Shown in pieces: positions 35,525-47,988 of a DNA stretch of 64,000 nt (position 1 is its first letter; each line of letters opens with the position of its first letter). The stretch spans positions 5,396,501 through 5,460,500 of the forward strand of contig OX344758.2 of NCBI GenBank assembly GCA_947034885.2, read 5' to 3'. Source of the stretch: Thuidium tamariscinum. Lineage: Eukaryota > Streptophyta > Bryopsida > Hypnales > Thuidiaceae. Below the pieces are notes generated by a model. It did not search any database. It had not been told where the DNA came from and saw only the letters and a program-made list of their open reading frames with translations. Both the position numbers and the translations under genes were made by a program.

Positions 35525-35805
35525 ATGAGGTGGGTACACCCATAAGTGCCAAAAATTGGGACTGTGCCTAGCTACTATTATTGGGCTTTTCAGATTTTCA
35601 TATAGTCTTGATGGCAAGTGAAAGCACGTTCCAAGGTATCAAAGATTGCAGCATTTGGATACAATATGCAAAAGTTATTAAGGGTTGAAGTTTGTTTCTG
35701 AAAGTGCTTCAAATATCCAAATAAGTACATAATTGATTTTGGAAATGTACACAAACTATGGATGGCACTTTTAAGGTTAGTTGCACTCTTGGGTGTACTT
35801 ACTAT
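35525..35805. mobile_element. Worn relative of the GGGTACCTCC TIR element
   Basis: It carries 'gcatttggatacaatatgcaaaag' and 'ggaaatgtacacaaact' blocks and ends near CTTGGGTGTAC, a worn inverse of the left GGGTACACCC. Boundaries approximate. Confidence 0.45.
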
Positions 35806-36964
35806 AGAAGTAATCTTCTTGCAACAACGCTCTTCACATAGGTCCACCATCGCAGCGTGACTTCTTTGCCAAACTTCTTTCCCATTCCCGTTGCATTCAT
35901 AACACAAGGCATTCTAAGTCTTGAATTGGAAAAATACGTAACCAAGTTTTTTGATTTTCTAGTCCATTTTCTAAGAAGCGCACATTAATATTTCTTGTAT
36001 GCACCTTCTAGATGAAGAGATCTACAAGAAGTGTCACATTTAGGTTTATCAACCTTATAGGAGTCACAATCTTGTTTGCAAGAAGATGGCAAATCATAAA
36101 ATTCTTCACATTTAGTAGTTTGTTCAACCCAATTTTTAGTTTAAGAAGTAAAAAAAGGCATGGAGAGGTGGTCAAAGTGAAAACATAGAGCTTCTCATTG
36201 ATGTCCCTTGGAAATTCTCGCCCATTTGGATTCTAATGTGGTTCATTTTGCTTGTAGTAGTGTAGAAATGGTAACCCAACAGTGTCCAAAATTAAGGAAT
36301 AATGAATGAACCTCTCACCATGTATATGTAGAATTGCATAGTGGTATTCATTGAATTTATATGATTATAACTTTTCAACTGTATTCCACACTGAAGTTGT
36401 CATAACTTAGCCATACTTTTATAGTTTTCACAACATCACAAAGCAAGAGAAAACAGTTGGGCCCAAAAATATGGATTGCAATTGGATTAGAGAGCCACTA
36501 CATTTAAAACAACCACTCTTGCTAGTACTTGACTTTATTTGCTAAAATATATTAAGATGTGACACTATTGGCCAATAATTTAACCAAATATCATCTTTCA
36601 TTTGCATATCATTTTAACATCGATCAAAACCTTACATACTCAAATACCATAGACGTAGAATATGTGGTCACTTTGTAGCTTTCTAGACATGTAAAAAGTC
36701 CAATGATGATCCAAATTCGAAGTGCCCTTTGTCATTGAATTTGGCTAAGCATGAATACCAACTTTTATCGTAAGTGTATACTTCATTTTCAATGAAGTGA
36801 AACATGATAAAAAAAATGATATAAACTTCAACTTTTTTAGTGTAGTAGTTTAAAACATTCTTCAAGATGTCAAGAAGTGTTTTTTGTTTTTGTTTTGTAA
36901 AGGCCCCAATCATGCTTCTAGCCAGCGAGAATGGATGCCGTCTCCCCTGGAACTAGACTACTAA

Positions 36965-37103
36965 GGGGCATTTCACACTATGGCCATCCAAGTCGAAAAT
37001 CCGTCGATCCCACCAATCAGATTTGAGAAACCATGATTTTCACCAATCAGATTTGAGAAAACCATGGCCTCTCAACTTGGACGGCCATAGTGTGAAACAT
37101 CCC
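36965..37103. mobile_element. Tourist-like (PIF/Harbinger) MITE, 139 bp
   Basis: TAA duplications at 36962-36964 and 37104-37106 enclose ends GGGGCATTTCACACTATGG and its near-complement. The middle has a CACCAATCAGATTTGAGAAA direct repeat. The almost fully palindromic form is typical of MITEs. Confidence 0.8.
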
Positions 37104-37606
37104 TAAGCTTCTGCTTCAGTAGTCAGAGTATTGGTTGCGGCATCATCAGGTGCCCCGCTATGATCATCGCACTTCCCAAGCTGCATTGCAGACCCACTTC
37201 CATTTGCAAACCCAATTAACTTCCATTGTCTTTGAGCTCACTTTGTCTCATCTTGTCTGAATCTTCACTTGATTTGGGCATCTTGTGAGTTCCGCAGGTT
37301 CAAATGAAGCCTTGAGAAAAACCACTCATTCATTCAAGTGACATGGTGGCTACTGGTATCAATGCTCAAACATGATTCGCAGCATAAACACCTTCTGATT
37401 TCTGACCCAAAACTGATGAGGGTCTCAAAATCAAAAATTTGCAGTAATAAAGATGGACCTGTGATTGAAGCACAAACGTCAAGAACAGGCCCCCAAGAAT
37501 GTAGAGAGGCTAGAAAAAAGAAGCACACAACATTCAAACATGGGGAATGATGTAAGTTACTACAAAAGATTGGGAAGTTTTGGTTTGGAGACTGCAATTG
37601 CAAGCA

Positions 37607-37850
37607 ATGATGCTAGTATGTGAGCATAAAAGTGTGAGCTTATGAGCCTTAAGCCTAAGTATAAGTAAGTATAAGTAAGTATCATACACTCATTGAAGGC
37701 GTTTATAGCAAAAACACATATAATATAGGTGTTTAGAATATAGATGCACTATAACCATTGAGATGTCTATAATATAGACACCTATACTATAGATGTATAG
37801 AATTTTAGGCTAACAAGCTCACACTTTCTATGCTCACATACTAGCAACCG
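37607..37850. mobile_element. TGCTAGTATGTGAGC TIR element with exact 14-bp flanking duplication
   Basis: TGCAATTGCAAGCA occurs exactly at 37593-37606 and 37851-37864. Between them lie ends ATGATGCTAGTATGTGAGC and GCTCACATACTAGCAACCG, with TIRs of about 40 bp. The centre is a series of 'gtgtttagaatatag'-like steps around TATA-rich palindromes. No coding. Superfamily unassigned. Confidence 0.7.
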
Positions 37851-37872
37851 TGCAATTGCAAGCACTATCTAA

Positions 37873-38405
37873 GAGACACTTTCCACTATGGCCATCCAAT
37901 GGTTGAGAGGATGTGGGATTGTGGGATTGAGTAATTGAGTGGTCCAAAAAAATAGGCAATAACTTGGATAGAGTAGGCAATAAAAATATAGGAATTGGAA
38001 CCTTGAGTTGGTTATAGTATGAAGCCAAGTTCAAAGCCTAAATCCTTGGCAATAAATTTCCATGGCCTCTTGATTTGGATGGTCATACTGTAAAGCCTCC
38101 CAAGGCCAAGTTCAAAGTCCAAAGTCCAAATCCACACCAATTTAATGATTAATATCTTGTTAAGTTGTGATTTTTAATGAAAAAAAATTCAATGGATTCT
38201 CAATCATGGTTTGGGTCTCCATTTCTAATTAACCCAAACTTTGTTTGAAAGCACGTTGCCATGTAGGCATTTGAAAGGGTGATGGCCTTTGGACTTGCCT
38301 TCTATTGTGAAGGGCTAAAAGGCCAAATTCTTCATTTCTTTAAATCTAATTGGTGAAAATCTAGAGGCTCCTAATTTGTAACCATTAATAGTGTAAAGTG
38401 CCCCT
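37873..38405. mobile_element. Diverged relative of the Tourist-like MITE, possibly composite
   Basis: TAA then GAGACACTTTCCACTATGG opens the stretch and AGTGTAAAGTGCCCC before TAA closes it. An internal 'ggtcatactgtaaagcc' at about 38,080 may be another end, so this could be two overlapping copies. Boundaries are uncertain. Confidence 0.4.
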
Positions 38406-39628
38406 AATAGAATGGTGGATTAATTTTCTAGCACTTATGACAATAGGACACCAAATTCTTGTTTTGAGTTTGTAAGCTCTAAGGTGGAAACAACAAAATC
38501 AAATTGTGCCTAAAAACTGCTATCATTACTTTGGGTACACTTACAAAATTAATATGTGCATATATATATATATATATTCAAGAAGCAATTTTCATCTACC
38601 AAAAAATGTTTAATCCCTTCACAATTTTTCCATAAATTATCCAAATGTAGCATTCTTTGGTGTATTTCAACTTCTTTTTACTTGCCAATAAGAAAATATG
38701 AAAATTTTGAAAATTTTAATTATAGTAACTAGGTACACTAGCAAAAATTGGTGGTCCGAATGGTACCTACCTTAATACATAGGTGTCCCTCTAATTTTGA
38801 TTAGGGCACCAAACTTTGTTTTTTTACTATATTGTTACACTAATCTACAATATTAGTGTGTACAACACTAATATATCAAAGTCCACTAAACTATTTGAAA
38901 TTAATATGAAGCTGAAAAATTTGTAGATTGTAAAAGAATACTAATTTTCACAATTTTTTGGTAGCTATGCTAATTTTACAAGTGAAACTAGATTAGGAGG
39001 TGATTAACCTTATCTTCTAGTAACTATGTGCATCCATGACTTTCACTATCCAAAATGTGACACTTGCCTTTGGACCAAAATCTGACACCAAAAACTTAAT
39101 ATTGATTATACTCATTTCTAATAACCGAGTATAGAATTTTTGTGTACCTACAAATAATATTTTGAAATTTCATGATAGTTTTTTCCACAAATAATTTCCA
39201 AAAAACACATGCTAAGTGTGTCTTGGAATCCTCTTTCACTTCTCAATAAGATTCACTAAAATAAATTTTCATTATCAATAGTAAGTATGTTTAATTTCTA
39301 TTTACATTGATTATCAATGCATTTACTTTAAAGAAGGGAAACTAATTTCCCTTGACTTTTATGCCAATTGCTTCTTGAATTGGCCAAAACTTGTATTAGA
39401 GCCAAAATAAATTTTGGAATTCCATGTGAAAGTGTGCAAGAGTTGCAAGAGGAGAGTTGCAATTGTTTGGCAAAATCTTCGAAGGAAGCTTGTAAAATGT
39501 ATGGAGGCAAGTTTCCTATTTATAAAAAAATGTTTTAAATATTAGTAAGACTTCAATATTTTGTTTTTTTTAAGTTTTAAAAGTGAGGCAAATGTAGTCG
39601 ATGAATGTTGTTTCTCCCAAGTCATATA

Positions 39629-40647
39629 CTCCCTCTGTCCCATTAACCCCTAAAGGACCAAACTGTGTTTTTTGGCAACATAGCGATTTTGGGCAGCTCA
39701 CTACGGGTGGAGTTTTTATTTTTTTTCTTTGAAATTTTTACACAACATGTGTCCGAGGAGTATCTTGAAGGCCCAACAATTTTCATAACTTTTGACTACA
39801 TGGTCAAAAAGTTATTGCATGATATGTAGTTTTCATTGGTCGGCGGGCAGCCCAAAAATTTCTTATAAAAACTTTTTTTTTGAAATTAAAAATTTGAAAC
39901 TGGTTTTCTAGATGTACATATATGCAAAAAGCTTTGAATCACTCCATTTTGATTTATGAGATGAAAGTTATAAAGAGGTTTAGTTTGTGGGCGGTTATGG
40001 ATTCTCTACTCTAAAATAAACTTTGAAAGCCTTTATTTTCCTCAATTTTAAATATTTTTAAGAAAAAATTAAAACATTGGGTGTAGATTGTTAGTTACAA
40101 GACTTGGACCATTGGGATTGGCATTTTTCAATTCAATAAATAAATTATTACCATTTTTGTATCTTGAATCATTCTCAACTTCTTTCTACTTACTATTTTT
40201 TTTGTACATGTTGTACAATTCCAAATGATATGAAAATTTTCAAGCATGTAACCAACTTGAATTGGAGAATGAATTCAAAGAGTTGCAACCATTTTGGACA
40301 TTTTTTCACACAAATATGGCCTTCTGAAGTGCAGCTGCCCGGATTTCCGCAGTGGAAAAAAACTGATTTTTGTAACTTCAAACACTAATATCTTGCAATC
40401 TATGTGGTGGAAATTTCTGAAATTTTTTCCACATCTTTTCACACAAGTTTACTATAAGATCCTACGGTTACATGTGTCTAAAAATGTTTTTTTTCAAAAA
40501 CTTGGTGCTTGTAATAGAAATGGCAGTTTTAGTGTGTTTTTGGTGAAGACATAGTCTCCGACCTTTAGGGGTTAAAAGCTTCCTAATTATGTTGATTTAC
40601 AGTCTTTGCAAGAAGAGTTTAGGAAGCTTTTAGTGGGACAGAGGGAG
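39629..40647. mobile_element. Stowaway-type MITE split by the TTAA element
   Basis: It opens with CTCCCTCTGTCCCA after TA (39627-39628) and closes with TGGGACAGAGGGAG before TA (40648-40649). Both fit the Stowaway (Tc1/mariner) consensus, with a TA target. The arms continue as AAGCTTCCTAA and TTAGGAAGCTT. Without the 925-bp insertion and one TTAA the MITE is about 90 bp. Confidence 0.85.
39647..40571 (+). mobile_element. TTAA-flanked TIR element, copy I (925 bp)
   Basis: The ends are CCCCTAAAGGACC and, inverted, GGTCGGAGA-side CCTTTAGGGG, with TTAA directly outside both ends (39643-39646 and 40572-40575). It sits inside a Stowaway MITE whose own two arms show the empty site: CCCA-TTAA-AAGC on the broken side against CCCA-CTAA-AAGC on the intact side. 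Removing the element plus one TTAA restores the palindrome exactly. TTAA targets and CCC-starting ends are the hallmark of the piggyBac superfamily. No transposase is encoded, and the short open frames inside are not conserved domains. As far as I can read it is identical to copy J in reverse orientation, so it moved recently. Confidence 0.8.
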
Positions 40648-41464
40648 TAGAAGTGAAAGCATCATCAAACTAGGGATGAGAAAACAATCCCAACTTTGAA
40701 AAACTTGAAAAACTCATTTTCATTATAACTTAGAAGTTTCTTCATAAATGAATTTGTGTGTAAAAGTATCTTGGATTTTTATTTATTTATTGTCATAAGA
40801 AGAAAAAAATTTATTCCAATGCCAAAAGTATCCACCACTACCATGCCAAACAAAGCTATTACTTCTACTATACAACAAATTAGAAAAAACAAAACAAAAC
40901 TTCAAATGAACAAACTAGTAGAAAACTTTGTAGAATTATACTTCACCTTCCTACCCTCTATTGTTACCAACTCACAATTAAACATGTCAAATTTTTTTAG
41001 AAGTGTCTTCTAGTTCCTTAGGTCTTAATTTAAACCCTAAAAGAATCTTATCAAATTCCAATGAAATGTTAGTAGTTGTCACACCTTCTTCTCTCTATTT
41101 TCCATCTTCAAATAATGAAGATGTAGTACTCCCTCTTTGAATCACAAAGGGCTTGTCTTAAAAAGATTGAAAAGTTTTTATTTCCTTCTCCTTTGAAAGT
41201 GAAGATTGATTTTGAAAATTTTTTGCATATGAAGAATTTTCCACTGCGCCCCTTTCTACTTTTCACTCTATATACCAATTTCACTCTACTTGTCAATTCT
41301 TATTCTCCAAAGTCCGACACAAAAAGAATGTCCCACCTACTTTGTTGGTAATGATTCATGTTAGCTCTTCTTTTTAGAACATTAATTGTTAACTATTGCT
41401 TATGGGGTCCCTTTCGCTCCCTACAAAAGTGAGAGTCCTTCGTTAAGGCAACTTCCTAACTTAA

Positions 41465-42303
41465 CCCCTAAGTGCTTAAGTGACCATTTTATGGTCGCTG
41501 CCCAACTTCAGGCAGCATTTTCGGGCAAAAAAAAAACTTTTTTCAAAACTTTTTTTTTCAAATTTTTTTAATATTGAATTGTGTTTCAACATTTGCATTC
41601 AAAACTAAGATCTATACGGTCAAACAAAAGTTATAGCAAAAAAAAAGGAGAAATAGCACATAGTGTCTAAAATTGCTTAGTGTTGAAAAACTTACTATTT
41701 GGGAGAAGTATTGATGCTCTAATTAATAATTATTTTTTATTTTTTAATAGATCAATAAAAAACACAATTTTGACCAATCAAAAAAAAAATTCAAATCCTA
41801 AAAATAGAAATTGTATTTTTGGTGAATTTTTGAAGTTATATCTTCAAAATTCATTTGAAGAGAATATATAAATATTTTTTTAATTTTGATCATATGGATA
41901 CTTTTTACTTTTTGTGCTTTACATTATCTTCTTTGATGCTAACTCCAAAAAAGTTGTAAAGCTTATATTTTATAACACATTTGTATTTTGTCTTAATCCC
42001 TTAGGATTTTAGAGGTTGAATATTTTTCATTTTTTTATAAATCAATAAAAAATACAATTTTGACCAATAAAAAAAAATTCAAATCCTGAGAATAGAAATT
42101 GTATTTTTGGTGAATTTTTGAAGTTATATCTTCAAAATTCATTTAAAAATAATCTAAAAATATTTTTTTTACTTTGATCGTATGGATACTTCTTACTTTT
42201 TGTGCTTTACATTATCTATTTTGATGCTAACTTCAAAAAAGTTATAGAACTTATATTTTATAACACATTTGAGTTTTGTCCTAACCCCTTTGGCTTTTAG
42301 GGG
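41465..42303. mobile_element. TTAA-flanked TIR element, copy G, with internal tandem duplication
   Basis: TTAA at 41461-41464 and 42304-42307 flank CCCCTAAGTGC and GCTTTTAGGGG ends. Inside, a segment from about 41,735 is repeated from about 42,035 (shared 'caattttgaccaat' and 'gaaattgtatttttggtgaa' blocks). The first unit ends near a decayed copy of the right end at about 41,995-42,020. It may be a tandem duplication or two elements fused. Confidence 0.6.
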
Positions 42304-42789
42304 TTAATATACACATAACATCTTGTAGCCAATTAGATTTTCAAATTAGCATTGTGCACCATGTGCTTGGCTTACCTACCATTCCATAATTCCCATCAAC
42401 CAATTGTTTCCTTTGAATTATAATTTAAATTTCAGTGAGGCATCATCAAGGGAATTATCCTTCATGTAAGAAGGAATAAATCCCTCGATTAATCCTAGAA
42501 GCACTGATTGGTCTCCATGAAAATCATCGTTTTTTGCAATAGTGCAAATCATCTATTGTAAAAACATCAAAAGTATTCATTGGAAACCCAACTATATATT
42601 ATTCATAACCTCCCTTTTTTTCACAAAATTTCGAAGATGAACAATTGCACTTCTATCTCACATGCAAGAATTCTCTATGCTCCATCACACACTAATTGTC
42701 TGCAATTTCCTCCTAGAATTAACAATGTTAGGTTTCTCTCCAAACCTTTTTCATTCTTCCATGAAGTTTCATTCTCAACCCCCTACTTA

Positions 42790-45700
42790 AGGGAGAAGGC
42801 TCTTAAATGGAGCGGGTTCTAAAATGGTGCCCTACCTTAAATAATCAATATTTGTACATGTTGCTTTTTCATAGCCTTCAGCAGTGTATTGACAGTGTGC
42901 ATTTTAGCTAGGGCACCATTTTAGAGTCCTATGCCCTTTCAACTTCAAAATTTGATAACTAATTCCACAAAGCTCCAAAAAAATATGAAACGACTTGGAT
43001 TAGGGTACGTCCACACCGGCTGTTAAGTTAGTGACTTAACTATTTCGGTGTTATTACAGGGGGCTGGTTTGACACAGTGAGCCTTTCGGGGGGCAGGGCT
43101 GAGATGCGGGCAGAAATTGCTTTTATTTTGCCTTAAATTGAATTTTTTCCCATCCTTGAACACCCTTTCCTGCAATGTCAACCAACAAGAATTCCCCAAA
43201 AATTGTCAATCTATACATCCAAGCAACAAAGTAAAATCCAATCCAATGAAGTGGCTTTTGTGCCACATATTTCATTTCTTGATCCACTTTCCCATTTGAA
43301 CTTCTTGACCAATCTTGTGAAGAACTAGGAGAGGAGAGAAGCTCTTTATACTAGTGGGATAGTGGTAGGTGAAACAAACCATGTGGGATATGTGAATTAG
43401 GACAAAGAAGAGCTCCACCACTCATGGTTAAGTGAAAACGCAGGAATTGTGATAAAACTCAAATTTTAGACCTCATTTAGACATAGTACAATATTTTTTT
43501 TCAAAAAACTTCAAACTAAGAAAAGTTGGGGAATCAAGTGAACTTTTATTTCCAAAAATCTTTTTGATATTTCAATACTCCATCTAAAAGTTATGGACAA
43601 ATTTTAGAGAGGGGCTTTGAAAATGTCCAAAAAAATCTCCCTTCCATACACCCTCTAGAATTTTGTCCATAACTCTTACATGAGGCTCCAAAATCCCAAA
43701 GTGGATTTTGGGAGATAAACATTAACTTTGAACATAATTCTTGCGTTTTCACTTAATTATTAATAGCTGCATTTAATGTGAAAAAAATTGAAAAGTGTTT
43801 AAAATGGTACAATCCTAGAAGTAGAGAATTCTCTACTTAAGTAAGTGAACCCAATTATGATCCACATATTAAGTTGATAGTCTTTACAAATTTTTATCTA
43901 TTATGTAGAATACTATTGTAGGAACACAAATTTCTTAGCATTGTGAATTTTTTTGTCTAGTCATACATTGTCTACAAAAATGCATTTTAGGATATTTTAG
44001 AGTACTCTATTGACTTCTTCTAATATCCTACAAGAAATTGGTAGTTTCTATAAATGTGCAATTGCATATTTTTTCACATATAAGCATAATTACTTTATGA
44101 GAATATAAGTAGTGATGTTTTTATTGTCAACCCTCCATTGTAAATATTTGTTTCACATGTATGTGTAATGCATAAGTTTTTTCAATTACAACAAATTTTC
44201 ATTCAAGCAATGAAATAAAAATTATATTTTTCAAATATTTGAAAGGTAGGTGTTTTTCAATTAATTTAACAAAGACTAGTCATTGAAGATATTAGAAGCT
44301 TTATATAAATATTTTCTAATCATCAATTTTAACATTCAAACAAATTAAGAATGTAAAAAACGTTGTACAATATTATAGACTATTAATAGCACATTTAGGT
44401 TTGGTATGAATTTACTTTTGGCATTTGGGGAATTAATCCCATTTAATTTGTAGTAAGTTTAGAATAAATAAATAAATTTTACAAAAAAAATTAAATAAAT
44501 ATTTTTTTCAAAATTTAGGCAATGATTAGTATTGAGTACTTTGAAACGAAAATACAAACAACAATGGTGTTGAGTTCTACAAACACGTCCCTTCCAGCCC
44601 CTCTTTGAAAATTCTCTACCACTAACATTGTACCATATTCAATAGTTTTCAATTTCATTTACAAAAATTGAAGTCCTTCATAGTTACACCTCAAAGTTTC
44701 CTCCTTTCTTGTTTCATTGTTGTTTCAACATTTGGTGCAAGCTATTAGTGCACTTTTTGAAAGTAGTGAGAACAGCTAAAAATTGGTCTATTGTTATTTG
44801 GAACACTCATGGAATATTTTGGGATGTTTATCTACTGGTTGAAACATATTTTAAAAAAAGTATATTGTTGCAGCGCATTGTAGTTAGACCATTAGAATTG
44901 AAATCAATCCATATTAGCACAACAACATTTAGCCATTGTTAAAACAACAATTAGACAAAATATAAATTATGAGAGCATTCATCTATTATTGAAACAACAA
45001 TGAGACATTTTTTAAGTAGAGAAACTTAAGCATCATTAATACAATTATGAAATATCGTTAAAGAATATATTTGTGTAACCATGCTTGATATAATATTGAA
45101 ACAACCTTTCAAAAATTCTATTTACTAACAAAATAACGGCTTGGATAGCCAAAATGTTGGACTACTTGAATTGCACACAAAATTTGTACAACACTTACAA
45201 CTTACAATGTACTCAAGCCTTTTCATTTGCTTGACTTGTGCTATAGTCAAATTAGTAAGAAGTGACCAAGAGACTTGATCGAATACACCTTGTACAAGTA
45301 TTCCAATAGTCTACAAATAACTTGCAAGACAAAGATTTCCATAGTAAATGAAGTGTCTTACTTGTTGATACCATGTTTCAATCAATTGTCTTTGTGCTTC
45401 CATTTGTAAAAAAATTGAACTACAAGAAGTTGGAGAACCGAGTTAATGTTTATCTCCCAAAATCCACTTTGGGATTTTGGAGCCTCATGTAAGAGTTATG
45501 GACAAAATTCTAGAGGGTGTGTGGAAGGGAGATTTTTTTGGACATTTTCAAAGCCCCTCTCTAAAATTTGTCCATAACTTTTAGATGGAGTATTGAAATA
45601 TCAAAAAGATTTTTGGAAATAAAAGTTCACTTGATTCCCCAACTTTTCTTAGTTTGAAGTTTTTTGAAAAAAAATATTGTACTATGTCTAAATGAGGTCT

Positions 45701-46283
45701 AAAATTTGAGTTTTATCACAATTCCTGCGTTTTCACTTAACCATGAGTGGTGGAGCTCTTCTTTGTCCTAATTCACATATCCCACATGGTTTGTTTCACC
45801 TACCACTATCCCACTAGTATAAAGAGCTTCTCTCCTCTCCTAGTTCTTCACAAGATTGGTCAAGAAGTTCAAATGGGAAAGTGGATCAAGAAATGAAATA
45901 TGTGGCACAAAAGCCACTTCATTGGATTGGATTTTACTTTGTTGCTTGGATGTATAGATTGACAATTTTTGGGGAATTCTTGTTGGTTGACATTGCAGGA
46001 AAGGGTGTTCAAGGATGGGAAAAAATTCAATTTAAGGCAAAATAAAAGCAATTTCTGCCCGCATCTCAGCCCTGCCCCCCGAAAGGCTCACTGTGTCAAA
46101 CCAGCCCCCTGTAATAACACCGAAATAGTTAAGTCACTAACTTAACAGCCGGTGTGGACGTACCCTTAGATGTCAATTGCACTTGTCTTTCAAGGAAAAT
46201 GCATTGTAAAATATTTCAAGATGTTTCACCTCCCCCAAGTTCACTTTCAGCCCTTAGATGGGCGATTACTGAGCCTTCTCCCT
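42790..46283. mobile_element. TA-type MITE (AGG...ends) split by the Harbinger-type element
   Basis: The ends AGGGAGAAGGCTC and GAGCCTTCTCCCT are flanked by TA (42788-42789 and 46284-46285). The outer parts match the family members at 30,328-30,654 and 12,773-13,085 ('ataactaattccacaaagc', 'tgtctttcaaggaaaat', 'cagcccttagatgg'). The inserted element and one TTA account for 3,166 bp, leaving a MITE of about 328 bp. Confidence 0.75.
43003..46165. mobile_element. PIF/Harbinger-type non-autonomous element with 724-bp TIRs
   Basis: The termini GGGTACGTCCACACCGG and its complement lie inside a TTA target duplication (43000-43002 and 46166-46168). The TIRs span 43003-43726 and 45442-46165, both 724 bp; I found only one clear mismatch (near 43,653). 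The 1.7-kb centre is AT-rich and encodes no recognisable transposase or Myb-like protein. The target is a TA-type MITE, and intact relatives (30,328-30,654; end of 32,715-35,005) show the empty site ...GGGTTAGATG... with a single TTA. Identity of the arms and the clean TSD imply recent insertion. A 60-codon frame occurs in both arms but has no ORF hallmark. Confidence 0.85.
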
Positions 46284-46908
46284 TAAAGTAAGTTAGAGCA
46301 AGCAACTCCCAGCCCTCTTTCTAAGGTGATCCCCATACTGCGGGGCCCACCACTTGGCCTGACCCGACCTGGCCCCACCGTGCATGTATGTAGCCACGTG
46401 TCCCCCGGAAGTTTCCAGATCCAGTGAGCCCTGAACTCCGAAAAGAATGTTTTCCCAGCTGGCTTCGGGGTATGATTGCTTGCCACTGGTCCATCATAAG
46501 CGTCCCTCAGGACCAGCCAGTCCTACCTGGCGGAATTGATGCAGGGCACTGTAACTTGCTGTAAGGTAGCCGACCCATTTCCAACCAGTTGAGCAATTTT
46601 GCATACGTGGAGAGCAGGTTTTTGAAATGCGGAATGTTGTCCATGGGAAAAAAATAAAGTTTAAAAGGATTGCATATTTTTCTAGAATTTTGTTACACAT
46701 AATGGAATTACTATGGATTTTTTAGTGATTGTAGGCTAATTGCAAAATCTACACAAGGTTGATTGCAATATTGAGAGTCTTGCAACCAATTATAATGTGC
46801 CAAAAGTGTTTCAAGAACTCTACAACAATTTTGCGGAAAGAGAACAGTCTATAGATCGGAAATGGATGGTGATTAGAAATGAGTCATTTCTCTTGCAATT
46901 ACTTATTA

Positions 46909-47240
46909 AGGTAGGACGTCTATCAAGTGCCCATTTAATGAAGAACTTGAGCTGAATTTGGCAGGTGAAACTTCTTTGAATATTTTCCAAATACATTATC
47001 TTTGAGAAACAATTGAAATTGGTATCTACCCCAAGCTATCTCAATTTTTTTGGAGCTTTATAGAATTAGTTATGAATTTTTGAAGTTGAAATGGTAAAAA
47101 GCTCAAAATGGCACCGACTACCTTAATTGTACACTATTTGTACACTATGCACAAGTATGACAAAAAAAAACATGTACAAATAATGTACAGGTGAAGAGAG
47201 GTCAATTTTAGAACTTGAATGCTTGAAGAACCTTCTACTT
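46909..47240 (-). mobile_element. TA-type MITE, AGGTAGGA family, reversed
   Basis: It starts AGGTAGGACGTC after TA (46907-46908) and carries the family interior in reverse complement ('ggagctttatagaattagtta', 'aatggcaccgactaccttaa', 'tgtacaggtgaagag'). The far end is decayed (CCTTCTACTT). Confidence 0.6.
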
Positions 47241-47988
47241 GAAGTCCTCCAACTATAAGTAGTGTTTTTTTCTTTTAGTATTCAAACACCAAATTCCAAG
47301 TTGTGTAAGAGCATTTTAGCCATTGTACTTACGTCCTTCAAAATTTTCACCTTTGCTAGAACGGCATGCAAAGGCTCCATTGTTGTGCTACATTACTATA
47401 ATAAAGTAACTAATGTTGACTCTAAGCTTAAAGATATCATGATAACTTTGAAATGTTTATAATAAATAACTGTCATTTCCTCATAATATCTATATCATTG
47501 ATTCATGTCAAACATTGATCTATAAATGTATTATACAATTTTTTTTGGATCTCCTTTAATTAATAGTAATATAATGAAGTATAGGATGGAGTAGAGTTGA
47601 AGGCTATTCGGGAGGCTATCCCTTAAATGTTGGGTTGGCTACTATAGAAATCATCCTCTTGGAGTTTTGGATATTGAGTCATCATTTGTTGAAGAAAAAA
47701 AATCATTGGAGGCCAAATTGCTTTGCATGACCTCCTTTTTCGATACCAAAATTTGTTAGATGAACATTAGCACTTTTGTCTGACATTGAATTCTAGATTC
47801 TTTGTCATCCATTTAGATTGTTGCATCGTTGCAAGGTTACACCCTAAACACATAGATGTCCCAATTTTAGACAATGAATAGAGAGGGTTTTTTTACTCAC
47901 TATAGAAAACTTCTCTTTTATTCAACTAATGTTTGATTTTTTTTGTAAGACTTTGTGTATGATGAATTTGATACAATTGAGGTATTAA

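Noticed and set aside
41128-41165. A second Stowaway-like end (CTCCCTCTTTGAATCAC)
   Set aside because: I found no inverted partner within several hundred bases, so it is at best a solo end.
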